The notes beneath the pieces were generated by a model, which was not told where the DNA came from, ran no database searches, and was given only the letters and a program-made list of their open reading frames with translations. From positions 350,005 through 414,004 of the forward strand of contig BDDD01000041.1 in the NCBI GenBank assembly GCA_001972305.1: a DNA stretch of 64,000 nucleotides, in the 5' to 3' direction. Source of the stretch: Cephalotus follicularis (taxonomy: Eukaryota > Streptophyta > Magnoliopsida > Oxalidales > Cephalotaceae). Shown here piece after piece: positions 22,470-33,899 of this stretch. Position numbers and translations under genes: made by a program. Numbering within the stretch: the first letter of the stretch is position 1; every line of letters starts with the position of its first letter.

Positions 22470-24384
22470 TGTGACACCCCGTCACTTTTACGTGATTGGC
22501 GTGCAAAAGACGGGAGTTTATTATGATGATGATTAATATTATTATAATAATATTATTATAAATATAATGTTAAAAAAAAGATAAAAAAAAAGGGGAGAAG
22601 AAGCGCCCGACGCTCTCTAGAAGCGCCAGGCGCTTCAGTAAAATTAAACATACAAGGCACGGGCGCTATGCGCCCGTGCCAGTGAAGAAAACAGAGGAAG
22701 ATGACAAAGAGCAGGAGAGAGAGAGACGCGTGAGGCGTCGGCTGCGGCGCCGGAGGCCTGGAATAGCGGCGGGCGGTGGGAGCCCCAGAGTACATGTGAA
22801 TGGTGTGCCTATGAATCTTTGAGGTTCATGGATGATAGGGATCCTAGTAAGTGTAAAATGGGGAATATAGCTATCGTATAGCCTATACGTACATTTTATG
22901 CATCTCTCGTTATATAAGCATGGAAAGTATGCTTATGGATATTGTTATGTTTTAACGTTGTAGACTTGGAATCCTGTATTCGATCTGGAGCCATCGAGGG
23001 GTTAACCAATGATTGTTACCTTTCGCAAATTTGTGAGTAGAACATCTCATTCCTTTATCTTATTTGTTATTATTGCTGCAGCCAGATTCAGTATTTACCA
23101 TTAGATATGGCCAGATGGGAATTGACGGATATATGGAATTGACGGATATATGGATTTGACGGTAATATGATATGATGACAGGATTGGTACCAGCATCCCC
23201 TTATATTTGTTGTTTATGATTCTTTGGGCACATATTACATTCTTGATATTGATATTGTCATGATCGTATCTTTTAGCTTTGATATGCAGATTCTTGATAT
23301 GTTTATGTACGCGGATTTTATTGTACTTGGGGAGTCTTGAGCCTTGAATTTGTTTAACGGCACTTTCATCGTTGGTTTCCGAGTTTCATTTATAAGTTTG
23401 TTAATGCCTATGTTCATATTATGGAGCCATTGTTGAGTATCGAGATTTTCTTCTCGGATTTCGTTTATGCTTGTGTATCTTGATTTCTTTTTTTATGAGT
23501 TAACATTTGTGGAACTTGATATCCTTCGAGGATCCCGATATTTCTTTGTGATCTCGATATTCCTTTGTGATCTCGATATCCTTTTGTGGATCATGAATTC
23601 TTATGGATCTTGACATATTCTGTTGATTTTGACTATCCTTTTGGATCTTGATATCCTTCATGATTTCTTGATTTCATTTCTTTCTATGGATTTACATTGC
23701 ATTCTACTTTAAGCTTGTGTTGTTTCTTCTTTTATTTGATATATATTTACGGGAGATGTATTCGTTGTTTCTACTCACTTAGTCATTTGGACTAACCCCA
23801 TATCTTTTTCTTTCCCTTCCAGATAGAGGAAAGATGATTGCTAGTTTGTTGCTGTAGACGTTTGACCACGGAGGCAGGGCATGCTACCAGGATTTCAAAA
23901 CATGCATAGCAGCATTACATCACATTTTAATTACGCATTTACTCATGTTTTATATTAGTGATTTCATTTTACGGTTTTGCTTTTGAAAAATGGCCGAGCC
24001 CTATAGATTACTTCTATTTCTTGTTGAAATGGTTGAGGCTGAGCCCAACCCATGTTTACTGCTTTAAAATGTGGTTTGCTGAGGGCTGAGCCCCATTTTA
24101 AAACTGTTGATTCCTCCTTCGGGAGTGTGTATATAAACTGAGTTTTTCTTTACAGAGTCATAGTCCTATAAACAGATACTACATGCCCGATTTTCGTAAA
24201 AATATAAGAGTTAGCAAAATTTTCAAAGTTTTGGAAAAGTTAAATTTTATGAATGGTTTTGGAAAGTCTTGAAGCGGTTTTAAGTTATAAAATCCATATG
24301 GTGACTTCCGAAAGGAAGTTGTCATGTGGAACGTCATATCCGTTCTCGGTAGGATATTGGTTGTTACAGAGAACGGGTGTGACA
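22470..24384 (+). repeat. solo LTR, Tekay/Del-like, with GATTA target duplication
   Basis: Starts TGTGACACCCCGTCAC and ends GAACGGGTGTGACA. GATTA flanks it at 22465-22469 and 24385-24389. The 3' part shares GGTTGAGGCTGAGCCCAACC, GGGCTGAGCCCC and the ACTACATGCCCGATTTTCG block with the solo LTR at 18227. It is shorter (1.9 kb) and diverged, so it belongs to a related subfamily. No internal region remains. Confidence 0.9.
23505..23665 (+). repeat. degenerate minisatellite in the solo LTR
   Basis: Seven or so units of about 20 bp around GATCTCGATATCCTTTTGTG. Several contain ATCC...GGAT inverted repeats, for example ATCCTTCGAGGAT. Confidence 0.6.
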
Positions 24385-24389
24385 GATTA

Positions 24390-26217
24390 TGTGTTAAAAA
24401 AAGATACTAAAAATTTGAAGGGATATGAAAAATTACTTGAGTAAACCTCATAGAAAATTTTAGCTAAATTGTGCACCCTAAATGATCATATTACTCTTTA
24501 TCATTTATATGTGAAGATAGTAATAATGACAATATTTTGACAATTGGTAAGAAAGGAGAGAAGTGAGGCTATCAACACCTCTTGAGATATCTTTACCATA
24601 GTGAGCTTGTCTATGATAGATCGTATCTACTCAAGAATTGTTTCATACCCATGTTATCTTTTGTGTTTGTGCAATTAATATCTTGATAAACCATTTTTTG
24701 GTAATAGATACCCACGTTCCGTTTTTTAATTGTATAATTAATAGCTTTAACTGGGATATTAATAATTTATTATGTCACACCAAATATCTCACGATAATTC
24801 GTCGAAATATCCTTTTTTTCTTGTAATGAAATGAATGCAGTATTCTTGAGGCTTGATCTTGAATATTCAAATTAAGAAGCCCAAATTCTACTTTGTTTGG
24901 TAGCGACTTCAAATTTACACCTACAGTAGTCCTACGTCAGATAGATTCTTTAGTAGGCATAACCTACCATGTGGTCCGTGAACACACTCAATCAAAAAAT
25001 TACTTATCATTAATTTAGTTGATTATTATCCTAAAAACTTTTAAAATTACTGACGTGTATTTTTACTGACCATGTCACCATCAGCAAGCCTAATAGGCTA
25101 ATACTATCAAGATTTTGCACTATATTCTAAAATTAAATCCATCAAATGGTCTCATAAACATTTTAAACAAGTATTTAAAGTATTTATTATCTAGATTTTG
25201 TCCCATGGCGTATAGTGTAGTATCATCAACTCATATGATTAAATGAAACAATATTCTCCAGTTTTTCAATTTTCCATAATATGAAAAAAATTATCATTTT
25301 TTTTGAGGGACCGATATAAGACCATCGGAATATAGTTTATCTACTTCATCATCTTTATATTATACTTATGATTAAAATTTTATAAATTTAATCGTTAGAT
25401 TTTATGTTCAATTTATGTGGATCATGCACATCAAAATTCAAATTCGTGGATCATATCTATAACTATTTTATTTACCTATAATAATTTAAACCTTTATATT
25501 GTTTTTCCTATTAAGTTAAAAAATAATTTATTCAATTAAATATGTATGAAAATCCAATTGGCTTGGAAATGAGCATATATAATTTGCATATAGTATATAA
25601 TATCAAATTTATAAAATATCAATCATAATTATGATATTTGAATGATATTTGGGTGATGAAGTACATAACTTATATATTCCGACAAAGTTCATCCACTTGC
25701 CCTCTTTTAACCTATCATGTTTGGTATTTAGAGACAATTTAGTCATTCGATTATGATAAATGGCACGTTAAATATCATAATATGAGCGTTAGCCAGTAGT
25801 TCATCTTTACTCGATAGTTAATATGTCATTAATATATTTTTTAAAATAAAAATAATACACTTAAAAAAATATAAATAACTATGATTTTTCGTACACTTTA
25901 GTCCTCACACAAAATCTAAATGGCCATTTTGTATTTTATTTATAGATTAATGTCATCCATTGCTATAGATTATCATTTGTCATTATATAACCTGAAAAAT
26001 ATTTTCTCCATTTTCCTCTGATTGGTAATATTTAGAAAATAAGTCAAAAAAAAATAATTTTCAGTCAACAAAAAATCTTAACATAAATACAGGAAAACAT
26101 TTTCCTTAAAAAAAAAACATTTTCCTCTCCCTTATCTCTTACGATTAACAAAACGCACAACAAAGGAAAATATTTTTCAGAGTGTGTTCTAAAAATGTAT
26201 ATTTGCTATATTTTTTA
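24390..26217. other. AT-rich non-coding sequence
   Basis: No gene, repeat array or transposon end recognised. It precedes the outer end of element B at 26223. The five bases before that end are GAATT, the expected target duplication, but the matching copy at the other end of B is not in view. Confidence 0.5.
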
Positions 26218-26222
26218 GAATT

Positions 26223-26940
26223 TGTTGATGTAAAAATATACTACACAACAGTCCCTTACGTGTAAGGGTATGATTTATTGAGGAAACGCCCTGTATGCTC
26301 CGAGAAACGGTGTTCGGATGGTGTTTGATTGTCTTCCCTACACCAAGAAAGCAAACTATACGAAGGACCATGGGGTTTCACTCTCGGGGACTCTCCGATG
26401 CTGAAGTCAGTGAAGGTAGAGAAAACAATAATAAGGTTCTTTGAATATATGAAAATGGCGGACCTGTGTAATGTGTTGCTTTGTAGTATTTATAGAGCTT
26501 TGTTGTAACTGTCTTACTTGACTTGTGGAGATGATTATTGTACCCCTAAGAAAATGCCAAGTATCTAGCCATTTCCCTGATTGTACGCCGGAGCGTTATT
26601 GTGCGTTATCTTTTCAGATTGTAAACGCCCGACCAAGTGTTTGTAGCCTTGGATGACACTTGTCTTGCTTTCCCGAGGACACATGACAATATTTTTTGGT
26701 AGGATTTTTTTCATATCATATGCCCCCCTGGTCTTCATTTTCTGGTCTCGGCAGAGGAGGAAGACCATTTGTGGTTTGGCTTTGAGCTAGGCTTGTGTTC
26801 TGTTCGTTAAGCTTGTTTAGAATATTGGGCCTTCGTTGTCTAGCCCACTTTTGTCATTAACTTTAAGGCGGCATACCAAGCGTCCGTAATGCTTGTGTCT
26901 TTTCACTTGCCGTGCGTTGCCTCTTCGCTTCTCACACCTG
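26223..26940 (-). repeat. 3' LTR of element B (inner boundary uncertain)
   Basis: The plus-strand start TGTTGATG (26223-26230) is the inverted copy of the LTR end CATCAACA of element A. Aligned blocks shared with A include ACGTGTAAGGG, GAGAAACG and ATATGCCCCCCTGGT. I could not place the inner CATCAACA, so the right limit is approximate. Confidence 0.6.
26485..26497 (-). promoter_or_regulatory. LTR TATA box (element B)
   Basis: On the minus strand CTCTATAAATACT, about 270 bp from the LTR end. It is in the same place as TCTTTAAATACT of element A. Confidence 0.6.
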
Positions 26941-26948
26941 ACTTGACG

Positions 26949-27017
26949 GGTTGATCTCAACCGTTTAACCCCGCCGAGATCTAACGGTCTGTAAGTAATC
27001 CCTAGCACTTTAAAAAG
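26949..27017 (+). promoter_or_regulatory. candidate antisense promoter (element B)
   Basis: Plus-strand order: inverted repeat GGTTGATCTCAACC (26949-26962), TCTAACGGTC (26980-26989), TATA-like CTTTAAAAAGG (27007-27017), then ATG at 27245. TCTAACGGTC fits the plant MSA consensus YCYAACGGYY bound by MYB3R factors in G2/M-phase genes. Element A has the same order with a compensating change in the inverted repeat. The leader may contain an intron (GGTGAGG near 27140 to CTCTCTCTAG at 27235). Activity is inferred. Confidence 0.45.
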
Positions 27018-27244
27018 GCGCTATCTTCTCAGAGAAGTTTCTTTACGCTTCTTTGGATCTTCAAAGCTTTTACCCTTTCTAGTTTTTCAATATTCCCTAA
27101 TTTCCAATCAATTTCCTTTCGAGTCTTCTTCATCAGAATCTTTGGTGAGGCTTTTCTCTGGCTTTGTATATTTTTGAGAAACTGTTTGGTCGCCTCTAGG
27201 GTTTTTCTGAGTTTTTACCTTCTCTCTCTCTCTAGAAATTTTGA

Positions 27245-29625
27245 ATGGCTAGGACCAAGCAAACCTCCAGACAAGCTAACGATCCAAATGTGGCGAGCCG
27301 CATGGCAGGAGAAGTTAATATTGTCGAGCGTCCTCTAGGTGCTGAGGAGGATATGGACGCCGCCGCCACGGGTGCCCCCAAAGCTACCTCTACCAAAGTG
27401 GGGGCCAAAATTTTTAGGACCCAGTTCGATAAGAGTGTGCTCAGCCGAGAGAAAGTGAAAGAGTTGGCCAGGGAATATTCCTTCCCGAGAGGTTTGGAAT
27501 ATGACCTTCCCATTGATCCCAAAGAGACGACAAAGAGCAGACATGGTCTCTTTGTGGTATTTTTGGATGCTCTGGAGCATGGTCTGAGGCTCCCGATTCT
27601 GTCCTTTGCTATTGTGGTCCTAAGGCATTTAAAAATCCACCCATGGCTATTCCAATCGCAATCTTGGGCCTTAATCATAGGATTTTTGGTGAAATGTCTG
27701 GGGGTTGAAGCGGTTGCTACAGTGGGGCTCTTCAAAGAATTCCATATTCTGGATCTCTCTTCAAGAAAGCGCGGGTACTACTTCAAGTCCCGTCCTGGAC
27801 TGACCAAGAAGCTGCTAGTAGAGCCCACCAAGTCTGTCAAGGGTTTGAGAGAGAGATACTTTCTCGTCAGGAATCTCCCTAGGTTTACCCCTTGCCTGTG
27901 GTCGGACACACTGGATATTCAACACCTTAACAAGATGCCAGTTCTGTCTATAGGCGAGAGGGCCGACTTGGTAAGACTCTCCGCTTTGGAGCCAGAGGGG
28001 GTGAATCATACCGTGTGGGAAGATCGCCTTAGCCGGGTTGGGATAAGCATGTACTCGGGTTGGTGACACCACTTGGATGATGAGGAAGAGATTCCGATCA
28101 GGATAGAGAGAGAGAGGTGAAAGCATCTTAGATGAACCCAAGGCTCGGCCCGTGACCGAGGAAGAAAGATGTATTAAGCCTTTGTCTCCTCCATTTCTAA
28201 CTTCTTTATTTCTTTCATTCACTTATTATTTTTTGTTGTGCTTTTGATTATGTGCTTTTTGTGGTTCTTTACAGCTATGGGTCCTCGATGCAATGTGACT
28301 GATATCCTAAGAGTTATCAAGGAGAAGAGGATGTAGGTGGTCGTCGAGGGTGCAAGGCCGAGAGAAACCATTGAGGAGGCCGAGAGGAGGTCTATCACTG
28401 CTACAGCTGCCAAGAAGAAAACTGACAAGGGCAAACGGCCTGCGGATGAATGTCCTCCTACTGCTCTTCCCACTCTTCCAACCAGGAATCACAGAGGAAG
28501 GAAAGGGGTAGAGAACTCTTCTCGGGGCCGAGAGAACGATCCTCCTGCTGTGAGCCCTCAAGACCGGATTCACCTCGGTGCCCCTCGGGATGTCGACAAG
28601 ATGATAGACGAGCTGGAGGTGTTAGGTAGCTCTAGCTTGAACTTGAATACTCTTGGGGTCCTCTTGAACTCAGCTGGCTATTCTTCCTTCCATCCGAGCT
28701 CCAAGCTAAGAAGGGCTGGAGCCTTGAGATGCTAATAAACCACTGCATCTGGAGCAACATTAGGGTAAGTGATTTCTTATGTTTCCTTTCAAATATATTC
28801 TTCGCTTTCCCTTTGACACCCGTCTTTCTCTGACAGGCTCTAAACGATGCCCAACTGATGGTGGAGAAATTCAAAGCCATCCTTGAGCAAAACGACCAGC
28901 TGAGGGGAGAGGTAGCAGAGCTCAAGGAGACAGCCCACTCGGCCAAAACTCATTTGGAATAGGTTCTCAGGGCCCAAGAGTCCATCACAGAGTAGAGGAG
29001 GTAGGCCGTTGAGGCTTTGGAAAATGAGAGGGAAGAGAAGAAGGCAGTGGAAAGGGACCTTGTGTGCATCGGTGATATGTACTGTGCTCTGGATGAAAAG
29101 TTCTTTGGCTACCATGACAAGGATGATGCTCGAGTCAAAAAGGCGGTGGAGAAAGCTCTGTGGACTTCAAGTGTTCGGATGAATTCCATACTCTAATGGA
29201 GGCCTCCGTGGAGGACTTTAAAGCTTCTTCTACTTTTGAAGAGGAAGTATTCAAGGAATCTACAGAGTATTTCCGTCGGGGCTTCTATTCTTGTTGGGAT
29301 CTCGACTCACCTTCCTATGGTTCCCTTGTCCCAAATTGTTTGCTGCTCGACTGCTGATAACTTCAACTTCTACTCCGAGGGGTTCGAGGTAGAGGAGGAG
29401 AAAGCTGGGCTTGCCTTAGAAGAGGGAGCTCGTCTTGCTCGGGAAGAAGATGAAACATAGAGAATCGTGTCCCCGGATCTAGTTATCCTACCCTCGTATC
29501 CTGCTGTGGCCACTTCTTCTCCGCTGCATTCTTTAGAGCTCGTTACTCCTCAGCCTCCTACCTCTGAACCCTTTGCTGCTCCTCTGCCCAAGGATGATCA
29601 TGAGCCCTCACCTCCCGAGCCTTAG
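27245..29625 (+). pseudogene. antisense spliced gene with histone H3-like N-terminus and Transposase_28-like domain (element B)
   Basis: ATG at 27245 is fixed as the start because TGA (27242-27244) lies directly upstream in frame. The protein begins M-ARTKQTSR. Residues about 60-210 form a Transposase_28-like domain (VVFLDALEHGLRL, LRHLKIHPWLFQSQSWAL, GLFKEFHIL, RGYYFKSRPG). Exon 1 has a TGA at 28064-28066, where A has a sense codon, and a donor AG/GTGAAAG at 28116/28117. Exon 2 (28275-28764) follows TTTACAG and is Lys/Arg/Glu-rich; it has one TAG near 28334. The next intron is clear: GTAAGTG at 28765, acceptor TCTGACAG, exon 3 from 28837. Exon 3 is coiled-coil-like (LEQNDQLRGEVAELKE), then FRRGFYSC and an acidic, proline-rich end at TAG 29623-29625. 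Frameshifts near 29158 and 29300 disable it. Function unknown. Confidence 0.8.
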
Positions 29626-30690
29626 TTTTGTAATTTTTGGTTTTCTTTCTCATTATAATTTCCTCTTAACAACAGTAATAAAAATTCGAAGTTTTGTTCT
29701 CACTATGTGTTTTTTCATTCCCTTAAGAATTCTCTTTCCTACTCTGCATGCTTTTATAGTTTCTTTAGCTTTATCAGAGCACTTACAATTCCCTTAGGAA
29801 GAAATTAATGCAAGCAATAGAACTTAACTTCTGCCTCATTTGAACATTGCAATTCCCCTTAGGAATTTTTACTTAGTCTATTTTATAGACTTCTTGTATT
29901 GTGGTCTTACAGTTTTCAGACCTAACTACCTAAGCTTTCTAACCCCCATAGGACACTTTATATCAAAAGTGCTTAGGCAAAGATACTTGGTCATTGCGAG
30001 TTCTTACGTGTTCGCTGATCAAGTTTTGGATTTGCTCGGACTAGTTCTTACGAGTTTTCGAGTAGGATCTCGTCTGGTCTGTTATTTTCTAGACCAGGTC
30101 ATCTAAGCTTGCAGCCCTCGTGGGGACGCTTGTTTCAAAGTTCTCAGTCCAACAACTTTGATCGTTGCGAGTTCTTGTGGATTCGCCTCTCAAGTTACAA
30201 TATCGGTTTGGTCGGACAAGTTCTTATGGGGTTGTCGACCAGCGTTTGCTCCCTTGGGAGTCTTATTGCTTACTTAGAAGTCTTTTGCTAATAAAATTTA
30301 GGTGCTCCTGGGACGGAGTCTTTATGCTTCTCGGATTGAGTCTTTGTGCTCATCGGAAGGAGTTTTTGTGCTTCTCTAAAGGAGTCTTTGTGCTCCTCGG
30401 AAGGAGTCTTTTCGGATTTGAGACCTCGGTCTGTTCGAGACTTTAGTCTATTCTGATTACTCCATTAGGAGTTTTAAGTTTTCGTGAGACTTGCAGAGCT
30501 CTAGTCTTGTATCAAGGCCTGCTCTAGTTGCTTCCTTGGGAGCGTAGTCGGACAAGCTTGTATTAAAGCTTCTTGACTGAGGGAACTAGTCGGCAGCTCT
30601 TCAGAGGTTTAAGGACTTGAACATGCTTTTTTGAAGAAAAAATTCATATTTATTGATATTCTTGAATTTTGAACATATGTACATACTTGC
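29626..30690. other. 3' untranslated region between antisense gene and integrase (element B)
   Basis: No coding signal. It contains the hairpin repeat array at 30240-30420 and words shared with element A 4970-5370, for example the reverse of CTTAGGTGGTTAAGC and CTAAGGGGGC. Confidence 0.6.
30240..30420 (-). repeat. tandem hairpin repeats (element B)
   Basis: About six units of 22-27 bp, minus-strand unit CAAAGACTCCTTCCGAGG then AGCAC. It aligns with the unit of element A. The stem is CTCCT/AGGAG here and CTCCC/GGGAG in A. Units such as CTCCCTTGGGAG and CTCC/GGAG keep pairing, while some have lost it. Confidence 0.75.
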
Positions 30691-30695
30691 ACTAG

Positions 30696-32053
30696 TCATT
30701 GATAGTACTTCCTTAGATGCTTGGCATTCCAAGCTCTAGGAATCTCCCTGCACCGTAGAGTTTCAAGTTTGAAAGTTCTTGGTCGGAGCACTCTTTTCAC
30801 CTTGTAAGGCCCCTCCCAATTTGGAATTAACTTCCCTCTGGTACCGGTTGGATCATCTATTACCGCATTGTGGAGGACTAGATCTCCTTCCTTTAGTGGT
30901 CGGGGATTTATCCTTTTGTTGTAATAACGGCTCACCCTCTGTTGGTAATATGCTACTTTGATGGCTGCCTTATCTCTGAGCTATTCCACTAAGTCAAGGA
31001 GGTTTCTCAATCCTTCTTCATTATTTTCCTCACTAAAATGAACAACTCTAGGTGAATGCATACCAATTTCCACCGGTATCATAGCTTCTGAACCGAAACA
31101 AAGGCTGAATGGAGACTCGCCTGTTGTGATCCGAGGAGTGGTTCTATATGCCCATAGTACACTTGGTAACTCCTCGGTCCATCTTCCTTTGCTATCTTCG
31201 AGGCGCTTTTTTAACACTGAGATGATTTCTCTGTTAATGACCTCTTCTTGGCCATTGCTCTGGGGGTAGGCTACTGAGGCAAGCCTATGTTCAATTCTCC
31301 ATTCACCGCAAAAGTCTCGGAAAGCTTGGCAATCAAACTGCTTCCCATTGTCAGAGACTATTACTCTCGGGACTCCGAATCTACAGATGATTGATTTCCA
31401 GATGAAGCTTTCCGTATTCTTCTCAGTTATTGTAGCTAGAGGCTCAGCTTCCACTCATTTAGTGAAGTAATCCACTGCCACAATGAGATACTTTCTCTGC
31501 CCTGTTGCTACTGGTAATGGTCCGACAAAGTCCATTCCCCATTGTGCAAAGGGCCAAGGGGCCGTGATGGATGTCAAATGCTCGGATGGTCTTCTGCTTA
31601 TATTTGCATTCCTTTGACACTTATTACACTTCCTTACAAAGTTGATGGCATCTTAGTGAATGGTCGGTCAGAAATAGCCCTGTCTTAAAAATTTATTGGA
31701 CAAGGTCCTGCCCTTGTGTGATTCCCACATACACCTTCACGAACTTTGCTTAGAGCATAATCGGCCTCTGAGGGAGTCAAGCATCTCAGCCAAAGAAAAG
31801 AAAAAGACCTTTTGTAGAGGATCCATTCTCGGAATTGGTATATGTTTGATTTATACACCAATCTTCTCGCTTCCTCTGGGTCCTCTGGCAAAATTCCATC
31901 CCTTAGCCAACTAATGAACGGAGTCATCCAATTTAGCTCTTGTGGTACATCAATGTCCATTACATCCAACTCCGCGATGGTGGGCCTTTCCAGATAGTTC
32001 ACTAGTACGGTTTGATTTTTCTTCAATTCCTCCGTTGTGGCTAGTTTTGACAA
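30696..32053 (-). pseudogene. integrase and upstream linker (element B)
   Basis: The upstream linker and zinc region are at 32053-31685 (TEELKKNQTVLVNYLERP, then REGVCGNHTRAG). The DDE core is at about 31530-31000: MDYFTKW then [40 protein letters not shown]. The C-terminal part (30935-30696) has YYNKRINPRPLKEGDLVL and PNWEGPYKVKRVLRPRTFKLE. Gaps between these frames show stops and shifts, for example between TLSN-type zinc-domain sequence and the core. The long core frame is intact, unlike element A. Confidence 0.85.
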
Positions 32054-32200
32054 TTGGTCTTCTCTGGCGTTCTATGCTCTCGGCACCTTCAAAACTCTGA
32101 ATACTTGGAAAGCCGACGTCAAATTCTGAACATGAGCTAAGTATTTAGCCATTGAGTCTTCTCTGGCCTCATACTCCCCACTCACCATACCAACCACTAG

Positions 32201-33884
32201 CTAAGAATCACTAGAGGCTTCTATCTTTTGAACCTCTAAGTGCTTTGCAATTGTCAGTCTGGTGATCAGAGCTTCCCACTCGGCTTCATTATTTGTAGCT
32301 TTGAACCCAAATCTCAGAGCATACTCCAAGGTCCACTCATCTAGACTAGTTAACACAAATCCTGCTCCACTCCCGGAGATGCAAGATGAGCCATCAACAG
32401 AAAGCTTCCATAATCCCCTATGGTCTTCTGGGGAGTCTCTTCCATACACTCCGTAAGTGTATTTTCTCCAAAAAAATGGGCCAAGACCTGTGATTTTATT
32501 GTTGGTCTGGCCTCAAACTTCACGTCGTATTCGCTAAACTCGATAGACCACTTGACTAGCACTGTACTTGCCTAAGTGGTTAGTCGGTCAAAACCTTGAT
32601 TGTGTGGGCTTGAAAATATGGCCTCAACTTCCTCACCGCAATGATCGGAGCATATGCATACTTCTCTACCTCTTGATACCTCCCCTCAGCATCATTCAAG
32701 GCCTTGCTCACATAATACATGGGCCTTTGAACTTTTTCCACTTCCCTGACAAGCACTGCACTCACTGTGCCTGATGTTGCTGCAAGGTACAAATACAAGT
32801 CTTCTCCATCTCTTGGTTTCAATATCAGAGCAGGGGAAACCAGGTATTCCTTCAATTTCTCGAAGGCTGCTTGGCATTCTTCCCACCAGGAAAATCCCTT
32901 GGGATCTTTCAACACCTTAAAGAATGGAAGGCATTTTTCTGCTGACTTGGAAACAAACATGCTCAGGGCTGCAATTCTACCATTCAATCTATGTATGTCC
33001 CTGATAGTTTTTGGAGGCCTCATGCCCTGAATTGTTGAAATCTTCTCTGGGTTGGCTTCTATCCCTCTGTTTGAAACCATAAACCTGAGAAACTTACCAG
33101 AAGTGATCCCAAAAGTACACTTGGAGGGATTGAGACGCATTTTGTATTTCCTCAATACTTCAAAAGTTTCCTCCAAGTCCTTGATATGAGGACTCTTTGC
33201 TGGTGTCTTGACGAGCATATCGTCAATATATACCTCCATGTTCCTTCCGATCTGAGGTGCAAAGATTTTATTGACCAACCGTTGGTAAGTCACACTTTTA
33301 TTCTTCAATCCAAAGGGTATGACGTTGTAGCAATACATGCCCCTATCCGTGATGAAAGCTATCTTGTCCTCATCAGGCCCATACATAGGGATTTGATTAT
33401 AACCTGAGTATGCATCCAAGAAGCTTAACATTCTATATCCGGAGGTTGCATCTACCAACTGATCAATCTTCGGGAGGGGGAAGTGATCTTTGGGACAAGC
33501 TTTGTTGAGGTTTGTAAAATCTATACACATCATTCACTTGTCATTAGCCTTCTTGACTAGAATCGGGTTCGCCAGCCAGTCAAAATAATGCACTTCCCTA
33601 ATGAACCCCGCTTGTAATAGCTTGTTTACTTCATCTACTATTACTTGTTGCCTCTCATGGGCGAAGTTCCTTTTCTTTTGTCTGGTCGGATGCCGCATCG
33701 AATCCACGCTTAATTTAAGCACCATCACCTCTGGGCTGATCCGAGGGACCTCCTCTACTGACCAGGTGAACACATCTCTATTTTTTCTGAAGAACGTTAT
33801 TAGTTCATTTTTCTCCATCTCTCCAAGTTGTGAGCCAACTTGGAATACTTTCTCAGCATTGCCCTCCTCCAAGGGCAATTGCAC
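32201..33884 (-). pseudogene. reverse transcriptase, RNase H and second RNase H (element B)
   Basis: 33884-33534 is the N-terminal region and 33533-32580 the polymerase core and first RNase H. The break between them is TGA in place of the Trp codon of K-W-R-x-CIDF. Motifs: [39 protein letters not shown] with both catalytic aspartates. A frameshift near 32570 follows LTD. The second RNase H-like domain is in 32449-32201 (LWKLSVDGSSCISGSGAG, NNEAEWEALI). Better preserved than element A. Confidence 0.9.
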
Positions 33885-33899
33885 TACATCCTCAACAAG

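Noticed and set aside
27245-28066. A captured histone H3 gene at the antisense ORF
   Set aside because: Similarity to H3 ends after R8. The rest matches a Transposase_28-like domain, so only the tail is mimicked.
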